Of a stretch of 11,698 nucleotides of DNA, positions 1 through 7,900 are shown one piece after another. The position numbers and the translations under genes were made by a program. Positions within the stretch are counted from its first letter, which is position 1; every line of letters starts with the position of its first letter. The stretch is from Rhodospirillaceae bacterium (GTDB taxonomy: Bacteria > Pseudomonadota > Alphaproteobacteria > DSM-16000 > Inquilinaceae), in contig JAGQRL010000358.1 in the NCBI GenBank assembly GCA_020425485.1, forward strand, positions 1 to 11,698, given 5' to 3'. Under the pieces are notes generated by a model. The model did not search any database. It saw nothing but the letters and a program-made list of their open reading frames with translations, and was not told the origin of the DNA.

Positions 1-343
1 CTGCCCCCGTGATCGGCAGGCTCAAAACCAGCAGCACCGCGCCGATGGCGCCCGCCACGGCCAGGCCGCGGGCCAGCACCGCACGCTCCTCCGCCGCGTC
101 GTTGGAGCCGAGCGCCTGGGCGGTGAGCGCCGTGGTGCCCATGCGCAGGAAGCCGAAGCTCCAGGCGACGAAGGTGAAGATCATCGCCCCGACGGAAACG
201 GCCCCCAGATGCACCGGCCCGTCCAGGTGGCCCATCACGGCGGTGTCGGTGAGCCCGACGATGGGGGTCGTCAGGTTGGTCAGCAGGATCGGCAGGGCCA
301 GCGCCCAGAGGCGCCGGTGGGGACTTGCGGGAGCGGTGTCCAT
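1..343 (-). CDS. MATE family efflux transporter, N-terminal part (cut by window edge)
   Basis: Only the first 114 codons are present; the rest lies beyond position 1. After a short polar start (MDTAPASPHRR) the protein enters a membrane helix with LALPILLTNLTTPIVGLTDT and then AVMGHL. This is the characteristic first helix and loop of DinF-type MATE exporters. A second helix (GAVSVGAMIFTFVAWSFGFLRMG) and TALTAQALG follow, then the start of a third helix near the edge. MATE proteins of this type are inner-membrane antiporters of about 440-460 residues that export drugs or metabolites using Na+ or H+ gradients; the substrate cannot be told from this fragment. The ATG at 343-341 is the first plausible start and has no strong Shine-Dalgarno sequence. 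The gene diverges from the hydrolase at 448 across a 104-bp gap. Confidence 0.88.
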   Translation of the reverse strand, partial: MDTAPASPHRRLWALALPILLTNLTTPIVGLTDTAVMGHLDGPVHLGAVSVGAMIFTFVAWSFGFLRMGTTALTAQALGSNDAAEERAVLARGLAVAGAIGAVLLVLSLPITGA

Positions 344-386
344 CGGTCTGGGTCCGGATGTGCTGCGGCACCGGGCCTGGGGCCGG

Positions 387-406
387 GGCCGGGCCGTCGC
401 CCGGCC
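387..406. repeat. Perfect 8-bp inverted repeat (GC hairpin) in a divergent intergenic region
   Basis: The arms GGCCGGGC (387-394) and GCCCGGCC (399-406) are exact reverse complements around a 4-base loop, CGTC. The element lies in the 104-bp gap between the divergent MATE and hydrolase genes. It has no T-tract on either strand and no convergent gene ends here, so it is not an ordinary intrinsic terminator. It could be a structured leader, a protein-binding site or a GC-rich chance palindrome. I found no convincing -35/-10 pair in this gap. Confidence 0.4.
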
Positions 407-447
407 AGCCGCCTTGCCAGCCTTGTCCGCTGCGGAGAGGATAAGCG

Positions 448-1266
448 ATGGGCCGGCGGGGAACAGGGGGCAGGCGGATCTTGGTGTGGGCAGCAGCCCT
501 GCTGGCGGTGTATGCGGCGGTCGTGGTGCTGGCGACGGTGTTCCAGCGCTCGCTGATCTACTTCCCCTCTGCCGAGCGGCCGGAGCTGAGCCGCGTCGGC
601 CCGCCGGGTGCCCGCGAGGTCACCTACACCACCGCGGACGGCGTGGCCCTCTATGCCTGGTACTGGCCGGCGGGGGAGGGGCGGCCGACCATCGTCCTGC
701 TGCACGGCAATGCCGGGCATATCGGCCATCGGGTCAGCAAGGCCGCTCCCCTGGTGGCCGCGGGCTACGGCGTACTGCTGGTGGAATACCGCGGCTATGG
801 CGGCAACCCCGGCCGCCCCACCGAAGAGGGGCTGGTGGCCGACAGCCGCGCAGCGCTGGACTGGCTGGGCGGGGAAGGTGTGCCGCCGGAGCGCACCGTG
901 CTCTACGGCGAAAGCCTGGGCACCGGGCTGGCGGTGCGGCTGGCCACCGAATACCCGGTGGCCGGCGTGGTGCTGGAAGCGCCCTACACGGCGGTGGTGG
1001 ACGTGGCGCGGTCGCGCTTCTGGTTCCTGCCGGTCAACTGGCTGATGCAGGACCGCTTCGAAAGCCTGACGCGCCTGGGCGATGTGGCGGCCCCCATCCT
1101 GGTGCTCCACGGCACGGCGGACGGGGTGATCCCGGTGGCGCACGGCCGCCGCATGGCCGCGGCTGCGGGGGCGACGTTCCACGAAATCCCGGCGGCCGGC
1201 CACATGGACCTCTACGATTTCGGGGCCGACCGCCTGATCCTCGATTGGCTGGACGGGTTGGGATAG
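448..1266 (+). CDS. Membrane-anchored alpha/beta hydrolase (BEM46/ABHD13-like)
   Basis: The 272-residue protein has an N-terminal helix at about residues 11-31, likely a signal anchor, followed by an alpha/beta hydrolase fold. Visible motifs are the oxyanion-region HGNAGHIGHR (86-95), the nucleophile elbow GESLG with Ser156, the acid-loop HGTADGVIP with Asp225, and GHMDL with His252. The catalytic triad is therefore complete. The HGNAG start and the YRGYGGNPGRPTEEG segment are typical of the BEM46/ABHD12-13 group of serine hydrolases, whose bacterial members mostly have unknown substrates. Expected location is the inner membrane with the catalytic domain on one face; the orientation is not certain. 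The ATG at 448 has a good ribosome binding site, GGAGAGG at 434-440. Substrate class (lipid, ester or peptide) cannot be read from the sequence. Confidence 0.93.
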   Translation: MGRRGTGGRRILVWAAALLAVYAAVVVLATVFQRSLIYFPSAERPELSRVGPPGAREVTYTTADGVALYAWYWPAGEGRPTIVLLHGNAGHIGHRVSKAAPLVAAGYGVLLVEYRGYGGNPGRPTEEGLVADSRAALDWLGGEGVPPERTVLYGESLGTGLAVRLATEYPVAGVVLEAPYTAVVDVARSRFWFLPVNWLMQDRFESLTRLGDVAAPILVLHGTADGVIPVAHGRRMAAAAGATFHEIPAAGHMDLYDFGADRLILDWLDGLG

Positions 1267-1359
1267 CGCGGGCACCGCCCGATCAGCGTGAACGGATTGT
1301 TAGGCATGTCGGGTGCAGGGTGGCGGACGAGTTCCATTGCCCGAGTGCGCGTGATCGCC

Positions 1360-1761
1360 ATGGCCCGTGCCCGCCTGTTCGCCCGGATCTGTGCCACCGC
1401 CCTGCTGTTGGGCGGCACGGCACCGCTGCACGCCCAGGAGGAGGAGGCGGGGCAGCCGCCGGTGTTCGTGGACCTGCCGCAAATCATCTCCAACCTGGAC
1501 ACCGACGGGCGGCGCCAGCGCTTCATCCTGCTCAACCTCTCCCTGGAGATCGCCCACGCCGAAGATGCCGAGGTGATCGAGCACGAGATGCCGCGCATCC
1601 AGGATGTGTTGCAGGCCTATCTGCGCGACCTGACGCTGGAGGATCTCGACGGGTCGGCCGGCACCTACGAGCTGCGCGAGGCCCTGCTGCACCGGGTGCG
1701 CCTGGCCGTGCCGCCGGTGGAGGTGGACGGCCTGCTGTTCCGCGAAGTGCTGATCCAGTAG
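1360..1761 (+). CDS. FliL-like protein with signal peptide or short anchor
   Basis: From ATG 1360 this is 133 residues. Residues 1-25 look like a cleavable signal peptide: an Arg-rich start, a short hydrophobic core ICATALLLGG, then an AHA-like end before QEEE. The rest matches alphaproteobacterial FliL in outline: FVDLPQIISNLDTDGRR (about 36-52), LLNLSLEI, MPRIQDVLQAYLRDLTLEDLDGSAGTYELREALLHRV (78-113) and a terminal LLFREVLIQ. FliL is normally a flagellar basal-body protein tied to the stator, with a clear single-helix anchor; here no flagellar gene is nearby. In-frame starts at GTG 1288 or ATG 1306 would give a longer N-terminus. None has a strong ribosome binding site, so 1360 is chosen for its signal-peptide shape. 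The stop lies 6 bp from the convergent Fe-S scaffold gene. The family match is confident; a flagellar role is not. Confidence 0.8.
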   Translation: MARARLFARICATALLLGGTAPLHAQEEEAGQPPVFVDLPQIISNLDTDGRRQRFILLNLSLEIAHAEDAEVIEHEMPRIQDVLQAYLRDLTLEDLDGSAGTYELREALLHRVRLAVPPVEVDGLLFREVLIQ

Positions 1762-1767
1762 CGGGAG

Positions 1768-2199
1768 TTAGACCCCGGCGTCGTCCAGGGCTTCCACCAC
1801 CGCTTCGAAGGCGAGAGTGACGCAGCGGTGGCGGTTGCGCACCGGCCGCACCGGCGTGAACGCGGACCCTTCCGCAAAGCGCTCCGGCAGCTCCGCCGCC
1901 GCGTCCGCCAGGAAAGCCGCCACCTTGTCCGGCAGCGCGCGCAACTCCGCGGCATCGGCACCCGGGGCGTGGCGGGCGAGCAGCCCGGCCGCTGCCTCGC
2001 ACAGCAAACAGCCGCGCACATGGTGGTGCAGCTCGGTGACGTGGCCGTCCTGGAGCCGGAGATCGATGGTCACGCGGTCGCCGCACATGGGGTTGTCCAC
2101 GGTGGCGGTGCCGTCGGGCGCCTCCATCCGGCCGGCCCCGGTGCGGTCGCGCGCAAGCTCCAGAATGGCGCGTTGGTAGACCTCGTCCTGATCGGTCAT
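1768..2199 (-). CDS. SufU/IscU-like iron-sulfur cluster assembly scaffold
   Basis: This 143-residue protein has the U-type scaffold signature: NPMCGD with Cys39 and Asp41, RGCLLCEAAAG with Cys64 and Cys67, and RHRC with Cys126. These residues hold a nascent Fe-S cluster or, in SufU, a zinc ion that helps take sulfur from a cysteine desulfurase. The Cys64-Cys126 distance (62 residues) fits SufU rather than the shorter IscU spacing. Cys67 is an additional cysteine where classical SufU has serine, making a CxxC. The protein is cytosolic. Its ATG overlaps the stop of the upstream molybdopterin-binding/MocA gene as ATGA (2199-2196), so translational coupling is likely. No desulfurase or other suf/isc gene is in view, so it may serve a dedicated client rather than general assembly; that is inference. 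Confidence 0.9.
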   Translation of the reverse strand: MTDQDEVYQRAILELARDRTGAGRMEAPDGTATVDNPMCGDRVTIDLRLQDGHVTELHHHVRGCLLCEAAAGLLARHAPGADAAELRALPDKVAAFLADAAAELPERFAEGSAFTPVRPVRNRHRCVTLAFEAVVEALDDAGV

Positions 2200-3854
2200 G
2201 GCGATCCGTTTTCGGCATCGGTGGAGGGCGGGGAGGCGGTGGCCCGCGCCGCCGCCAGGTCGTCGGGCGTGTCGATATCCAGCGCCGGTGCTGTGTCGGC
2301 GAAAGCCACTTCCACCACCAGATCCTCGTACTGGCCGATCAGGTGGCGCGCCCCCACATCGCCGGCCAGCCCGGCCATTTCCGGGAAGAAGCGGCGGTCC
2401 CACAGCACCGGGTTGCCGCGCTTGCCGGCCACCGTGGGCACCACGATGGCGCGGCCTTCCTCCGGCGCGTAGGCGGCGACCAGGCGCTTCAGGTGGGCGG
2501 CGGTGATCCCCGGCATGTCGCCCAGGCACACCAGCACGGCATCCACCTCCCGCGGCAGCGCGGCCAGCCCGGCGCGCAGCGAGGTGGACAGCCCGCCGGC
2601 ATGATCGGGGTTGTGCACGGCAGCAAGGCCCCATTGGGCGGCCAGCTCCGCCACCCGGTCAGCCTCATGGCCGGTCACCACCACCACGGGGTCGGCGCCG
2701 CTGTCCCGGGCCGCCTGCATGGCATGGGCGGCGAGCGGCAACCCGTCCACCTCCGCCAGCAGCTTGTTGGCCGCGCCCATGCGGCGCGACTGGCCGGCTG
2801 CCAGCACCAGGGCGGCGATGTGCGGGGCCGTCATCGCCGAACGGCCGGCATCGCGCGGCTGCGGCCGGATCGGCACTTCGGCCAGCAGGCCGCCGATGCC
2901 CATATCCATGATGTCCGGTCCGCTGACCGGCAGGCCGGCGGCCAGGCGCTCCAGCACCCAATCCATGCCGTTAAGCTTGGGCGAACGGGCACAGCCCGGC
3001 AGCCCCAGCACCGGCACGGCACCCACTTCTCCCAGCAGCAGCAGGTTGCCGGGGTCCACCGGCATGCCGAAATGGGCGATGCGGCCGCCGGCACCCACGA
3101 TGGCTTCGGGGATGACATCCCGCCGGTCGGTGATGGCCGATGCACCGATCACCAGCACCAGCTCCGCCCCGGCGGCGAGGGCCGCGGCGATTTCCGCCGT
3201 CAGGGCGGCGGCATCGTGGGGGCACTGGCGGGCGCCTTCCAGCCGGCTGCCGAGATCGGCCACGCGCCGGGCCGTCACTGCTTCGGTTTTCTCCAGCACG
3301 TTCGGCTTGGTGTGGGCGAGCGTGGTCTGGATCAGCCACACCCGCCGCTCGGCGAAGGCTGCAACCGCAATGGCGGGGCCGCCACCGGCAGGGGCACCGA
3401 GTGCGCAGACTTCCCCCAGCGCTGCGGCCGGCACAGCAAAGGGGATGATTTTTACGGTCGCCACCATCTGGCGGGGTGCCACCCGCGCCAGGGCCGGCAG
3501 GGTGGCGACGGTGATGCCCTCGTCCACGTGGTTGAGTGCGGACAGCCGCCCGGCTTCCAGCGTCAGCACGCCGGCGGCGGTGGCAAACAGGTTCACCCGG
3601 CCGGTGAAGGGGGCGGCGACATCGATGCCGGACCCGGCGAGTGCCGCCGCCAGGCGGGCCGCCGCGTCGTCTTCCTCCACATCGTCGGGGTCGGGCCGGG
3701 CCACCACCACGCGGGTGTGGCCTTCGCCCAGCAGCAGGGCAACGTCGGCAGCGCTCAGCCGGTGGCCCTTCTTGAAGGCCCGGCCGCCGGTGCGGACGCC
3801 GTGTGCCAGGATGCACCCGGTCGTCCGCTCCGTCGCCAACTCGCCGAACCACAC
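2196..3854 (-). CDS. Fused molybdopterin-binding / MocA-like molybdenum cofactor nucleotidyltransferase
   Basis: This 552-residue protein has two domains. Residues 1-340 are MoeA/MogA-like. They open with MWFGELATERTTGCILAHGVRTGGRAFKKG in outline and carry a molybdopterin-binding core around VLVIGASAITDRRDVIP (233-249) and VLGLPGCARSPKLNGMDWVL (282-301). Residues 345-540 are an NTP-transferase domain with LAAGQSRRMG (351-360), Lys364, GDMP (445-448), GKRGNPV (477-483) and DIDTPDDL (526-533). This is the MocA pattern, in which CTP is joined to Mo-molybdopterin to make the cytosine dinucleotide cofactor of xanthine-dehydrogenase-family enzymes. The CTP preference is taken from the family and not proven here. 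The start is GTG 3854, since the family usually begins with this short FG motif; a GGGAG lies 10 bases upstream. It is 44 bp downstream of the coiled-coil gene and overlaps the Fe-S scaffold gene by ATGA. Confidence 0.92.
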   Translation of the reverse strand: MWFGELATERTTGCILAHGVRTGGRAFKKGHRLSAADVALLLGEGHTRVVVARPDPDDVEEDDAAARLAAALAGSGIDVAAPFTGRVNLFATAAGVLTLEAGRLSALNHVDEGITVATLPALARVAPRQMVATVKIIPFAVPAAALGEVCALGAPAGGGPAIAVAAFAERRVWLIQTTLAHTKPNVLEKTEAVTARRVADLGSRLEGARQCPHDAAALTAEIAAALAAGAELVLVIGASAITDRRDVIPEAIVGAGGRIAHFGMPVDPGNLLLLGEVGAVPVLGLPGCARSPKLNGMDWVLERLAAGLPVSGPDIMDMGIGGLLAEVPIRPQPRDAGRSAMTAPHIAALVLAAGQSRRMGAANKLLAEVDGLPLAAHAMQAARDSGADPVVVVTGHEADRVAELAAQWGLAAVHNPDHAGGLSTSLRAGLAALPREVDAVLVCLGDMPGITAAHLKRLVAAYAPEEGRAIVVPTVAGKRGNPVLWDRRFFPEMAGLAGDVGARHLIGQYEDLVVEVAFADTAPALDIDTPDDLAAARATASPPSTDAENGSP

Positions 3855-3898
3855 GGACGGCTTGCTCCCGTTCCTCTCCGCCCCAGCGGGCGGAGCGG

Positions 3899-4822
3899 CT
3901 ACTGCTGCGTGCCTTCGCCCTGGGTCGCTTCCTCCGCATCGTCGGCGGGGGCGGCTTCCTGGGCCGGCGGTTCGGCCACGGCGGCCGGCACGACCTCTTC
4001 GGCCTGGCTGCGCAGCTCGTCCAGCGCCGTCTGCGCTGCACTCATCTCGCCCTGCACCGCGGCAAGCTGGGCGTTGGCCGCCTCGATCTCGCCGTTGACG
4101 CTGGCCAGCTCCGCCTGGGCGCTTTCGATCTCCGCCTGCAGCGCATCGCGCTGGGCCTGCAGATCGGCCAGTTCGGACTGCGTGCCTTCGGCGTCGGTGA
4201 CCTCGCCGGTCAGCGCATCGCGGCGCGCTTCCAGGTCGGCCACGGCGGTTTCCAGCTCGGTGCGCTGGTTGCCGAGATCGGTCAGCCCGGCTTCGGCGGC
4301 CGAAAGCTGCGCCTGGGCGTCGGCCAGGGCGGCTTCCGCCTGGGTCTGCTGCTCGGTCAGCTCGGCAAGCCGCGCTTCGGCGGCAGCCACGTTGTCGGAC
4401 AGCTCCGCGGCAGCACCGGCGGATTCCTCATGGGCTTCCAGGGCGGCGGTGGCCTCGTCGCGCGCCACCAGGGCGGCATCCCGCTCTTCCGCCAGGGCAG
4501 CGATCTGGCTCTGCAGGTCGGTGCTCTCGGTTTCCAGGCTGGCCTGGGCCGTGTCGCGCTCCTCGGTCAGGGTCGCGATCTGGGTTTCCAGATCGGCCAT
4601 TTCCTCAGCCGTGGCACCGCCTTCCGGCTGGGCAGCGATTTCCGTTTCCAGGCTTTCCACCTGCTGGGTCAGCCTCAGGATGTCCTGGTTGGCCTGCTCT
4701 GTCGCCGACTGCGCCTGGGAATAGAAATAGATGCCGGCAACGATGCCGACGATGGCCACCAGGGCCAGAAAGATCGTCCCGGCACTCGGGCCGCCGCTGG
4801 ACTGTGCTTGGTCCGACGCCAT
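3899..4822 (-). CDS. Membrane-anchored long coiled-coil protein, function unknown
   Basis: The 307-residue protein has one membrane helix (about residues 15-33, GTIFLALVAIVGIVAGIYF) and then about 235 residues of nearly continuous coiled coil (about 40-275). The coiled coil is rich in Ala, Glu, Gln and Leu, with recurring LxxLxxExxDAA-like heptads. A Pro/Ala/acidic tail (278-307) ends it. There is no cysteine and no enzymatic motif. By the positive-inside rule the short N-terminus is probably cytoplasmic and the coil periplasmic, but flanking charges are few. The ATG at 4822 is chosen because GGAGGA (4835-4830) sits 7 bases upstream; a longer in-frame start at 4864 lacks this. The gene is the first of a probable three-gene minus-strand unit with the MocA fusion 44 bp downstream. 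No family is recognised. A structural or tethering role is possible; the link to cofactor genes is only positional. Confidence 0.85.
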   Translation of the reverse strand: MASDQAQSSGGPSAGTIFLALVAIVGIVAGIYFYSQAQSATEQANQDILRLTQQVESLETEIAAQPEGGATAEEMADLETQIATLTEERDTAQASLETESTDLQSQIAALAEERDAALVARDEATAALEAHEESAGAAAELSDNVAAAEARLAELTEQQTQAEAALADAQAQLSAAEAGLTDLGNQRTELETAVADLEARRDALTGEVTDAEGTQSELADLQAQRDALQAEIESAQAELASVNGEIEAANAQLAAVQGEMSAAQTALDELRSQAEEVVPAAVAEPPAQEAAPADDAEEATQGEGTQQ

Positions 4823-4938
4823 GAGTTGTTCCTCCGCCAATTCGTTTCTGCCCCGGGTCGCCATAGGCGCACGCGAGCATAAAGAAGCGGCGTGCGGTCC
4901 AGTGCAAGCCCCGAACCGCCCGTGCAGCGGAGATTTCT

Positions 4939-4953
4939 GCGGCCGGCGGCCGC
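4939..4953 (-). terminator. Weak hairpin after the RND permease gene
   Basis: GCGGCC and GGCCGC arms around a 3-base loop lie 10 bases past the permease stop codon (4966-4964). On the minus strand the stem is followed by a short A/T-rich stretch (AGAAATCT) rather than a real T-tract. It may end or attenuate the efflux transcript before the coiled-coil gene, but GC-rich chance pairing is equally possible. Confidence 0.3.
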
Positions 4954-4963
4954 TGCCCGCGGC

Positions 4964-7900
4964 TCAGGCGGGGCTCTGCACCCCAACCAGCCTGTCGGCC
5001 GATGCCGCCGCCCGCGGCCGCCCCACCAGCAGGCGGAAGGAGGCCGGCACCAGGTAGAACGAGAGAATGCTGGTGAGCGCCACGCCACCCGCCACCACCA
5101 CGGCGAAGGGCGGCCAGAAGCCGCCTTCGGCCAGCATCAGCGGCATGAACCCGCAGAAGGTGGTGACGGTGGTGGAGACGATGTGGCGGCTGGTCGCCTC
5201 GATCACCACCTGGCGCATGCGCACGCGGTCTCCGGCGCGCGCCGCCGCATCCTCCCGCAAGGCCGCCAGGATGATGATGGCGGCGTTGATGGCGACGCCG
5301 ATCAGCCCCAGCAGGCCGATGATGACGACGAAGCCGAAGGGGTGGCCGGCCAGCGTGAGGGCGAGCAGGCCGAGGCCGACGGACAGCACCGCCACCACGT
5401 TGATCACCATGGCGAGCCGGAAGGAATTGAAGGTGAGCACGATGGTGGCGAGCGTGAGCGTGGCGATGAGGCCGAGCGAGCTGGCCAGGTTGCCCACCGC
5501 CTCGTCGCGTTCCGCCGCATCGCCGCCCACCTCCAGCCGGTAGCCCGGCGGCAGGTCGACGGGGTGGCGGTCCAGCAGCGCCCGCACATCGGCCAGTGCC
5601 ACGGCCGGCAGCGTGCCCTGGCCGACGAAGCCGACCACGGCGTTCACCCGCTCGCCGTTGCGCCGGGCGATCAGCGCGCGCTGCGGCGCCAGCGTCAGCT
5701 CGGCCACCGCGGTCAGGGGAATGCCCACAGCGCCGTTGGAAGTACCGCCACTCAGCGCCAGGGGCAGGGCGGCAAGGCCGGCGAGCGTCGACCGGTCGGC
5801 CCCGCCGGCGCGCACCCGCACGGGGATTTCCTCGGTGCCCTCCAGCACGCTGCCGCCGATCCGCCCGCCCAGATTGGCATCGAGCTGGCCGGCCACATCG
5901 ACCAGGCTGAGCCCGGCCAGGCGCACCGCATCCTCGTCGGCGGCGATGCGCACCTGCGGCGTGCCGCCGCCGAGATCGGTCTGCACATGGGTGATCAGCG
6001 GCACCTCGGTCATCACCCGGCGCAGCCGGTCGCCGATGTCGCGCAGCACTTCCAGGTTGGGGCCGTAAAGGCGCAGCTCCACCGGCGCATCCACCGGTGC
6101 GCCTTGCAGCAGCTCGCGCACGATCGTCTGGGCTTGCGGCACCTCGGCATCCAGGCGGGCCTGGAGGAGGGGGATCAGGCGCACCGCATCGGCCGGCGAT
6201 GCCGCCGTCACCAGCGCTTCGGCGAAGTTGGCCGCCCCGTCCTGGTTCATCACCAGATTGTAGTAGGGCGGCGGGGCCGAGGTGCCGAGGAACCAGTCGA
6301 CGCTCGCCACGCCTGGCTCACCGGCGATCACCTGCTGCATGCGCTCGACCACCCGGCGGGTCTGCGCGATCGACGCGTCGTCCGACAGGAACACCTGGAT
6401 GTGGAACTGGTCGCGGTCGGCGGGCGGGAAGAACTGCTCCGGCAGCGTGCCCATGCCGATGAACCCCAGCACCGCCGGCACAGAGGCCGCCAGGATCGAC
6501 AGGCGCGGATGGGCGAGGCTGAGGTCCAGGCTCCAGGCAAAGGCGCGGGTGAGCGGGCGGATGCTCAGCCCATGGCGCACGAAGCCGGCGAAGCCACTGC
6601 CTTCGCCCGAGCCGACGAAGCGGCCGGCCAGCGCCGGCACCACGGTCATCGCCACGGCATAGGAACTGACCAGGGCCACGATGACGCTGAGGGCCAGCGG
6701 CCCCACGAACTCGCCGGTGGCGCCGGGCAGCAGGGCGATCGGCATAAAGGCGAGCACCGTGGTGAGGGTGGAAGCGAGCAGCGGCAGCCACAGCAGCCGG
6801 CCGGCATCGGCCACCGCTTCCAGCCGGGCCATGCCGTGGGCCAGGCGGTGGCGGATCGCGTCGGTCATCACGATGGCGTTGTCCACCAGCAGGCCCAGCG
6901 CCACGATCAGCCCGGTGACCGAGATCTGGTGGATGGGAATCCCGAGGAAATTCAGCGTCGCCAGGGCGATCAGGCTGGTGACGGGCAGGGCCGTGCCGAC
7001 GACGAGGGCGGAGCGCCAGCCCAGGGTGACGAACAGCACCACCAGCACCAGGGCGGCCCCGGTGCCCAGGTTGCCCAGCAGGGTTCCCAGCCGCTCGTCG
7101 GTATAGACCGACTGGTCGAACATCACCTCCACGCCGACCCCGAGCGGCGCTTCGGCGCGGAAATCGGCCACCACCTGGCGGGCGCGTTCCGCCCAGCGAT
7201 CCACCCGGTGATCGGCCGCCATCCGGGCCGCCACCACCACGGCATCGCGGCCGCCTACCAGCGCCAGTTGCGATGGCGGATCGGCGACGCCGCGGCTGAG
7301 GGTGGCGATGTCGCCCAGGCGCACCAGCGTACCGTCCGGCTGTTCGCCCAGCGGCACCGCGCGGATGCGGTCCAGCGTGTCCAGCTCGCCCGACACCTCG
7401 ATCAGCAGGTCGCTGGCGCTGCCGTGGATCTGGCCGGCGGACACCTTGGCATCGGCGCCGTCGATGGCGGCGGCCACCTGGTCCAGCGTGAGGCTGAGGG
7501 AAGCCAGCACGTCGGGGTCGACGACCGCCAGGATCTCCTCGTCCGGGGCGCCGAAGCGGTTCACCAGCTCGGTGTTGGGCACGGCGCGCAGGCGGTTTTC
7601 CAGCTCCTCGGACAGCCGGTCGAGGATGGCCCGGTTGGCCGGCCCGTCCGCCTGCCAGGTGAGGCCGACCAGCATTGTGTAGGCGGGCGGACCGCGGGTG
7701 TCGTCGAACTCCGGCTCGCCGACGCCGGCGGGGAAGGTGAGGGCCGCGTCATCCAGCGCATCGCGGATTTCGGAGAACACCGGCGAGGGATCGGCGACGG
7801 TTTCGTTGAGTTCCACGGTGATCGCCGACAGGTCGGTGCGCGAGGTGGAGGTGACGGTGTCCACCTCGGCAATGGCGCGCAGCTCGTCCTCGATGGGCAC

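Noticed and set aside
1269..1281. CGGGC-acc-GCCCG hairpin after the hydrolase gene as a terminator
   Set aside because: It has only a 5-bp stem and no T-tract, and the FliL-like gene follows on the same strand.
9..1820. 603-codon plus-strand frame across the MATE, hydrolase and FliL-like genes
   Set aside because: It runs through three unrelated genes in another frame, is Arg/Pro/Gly/Ala biased, and has no family features.
2343..4724. 793-codon plus-strand frame opposite the MocA fusion and coiled-coil genes
   Set aside because: It is low in domain content, with Ser/Ala/Arg runs produced by the antisense of the coiled coil; the minus-strand genes have clear motifs and ribosome binding sites.
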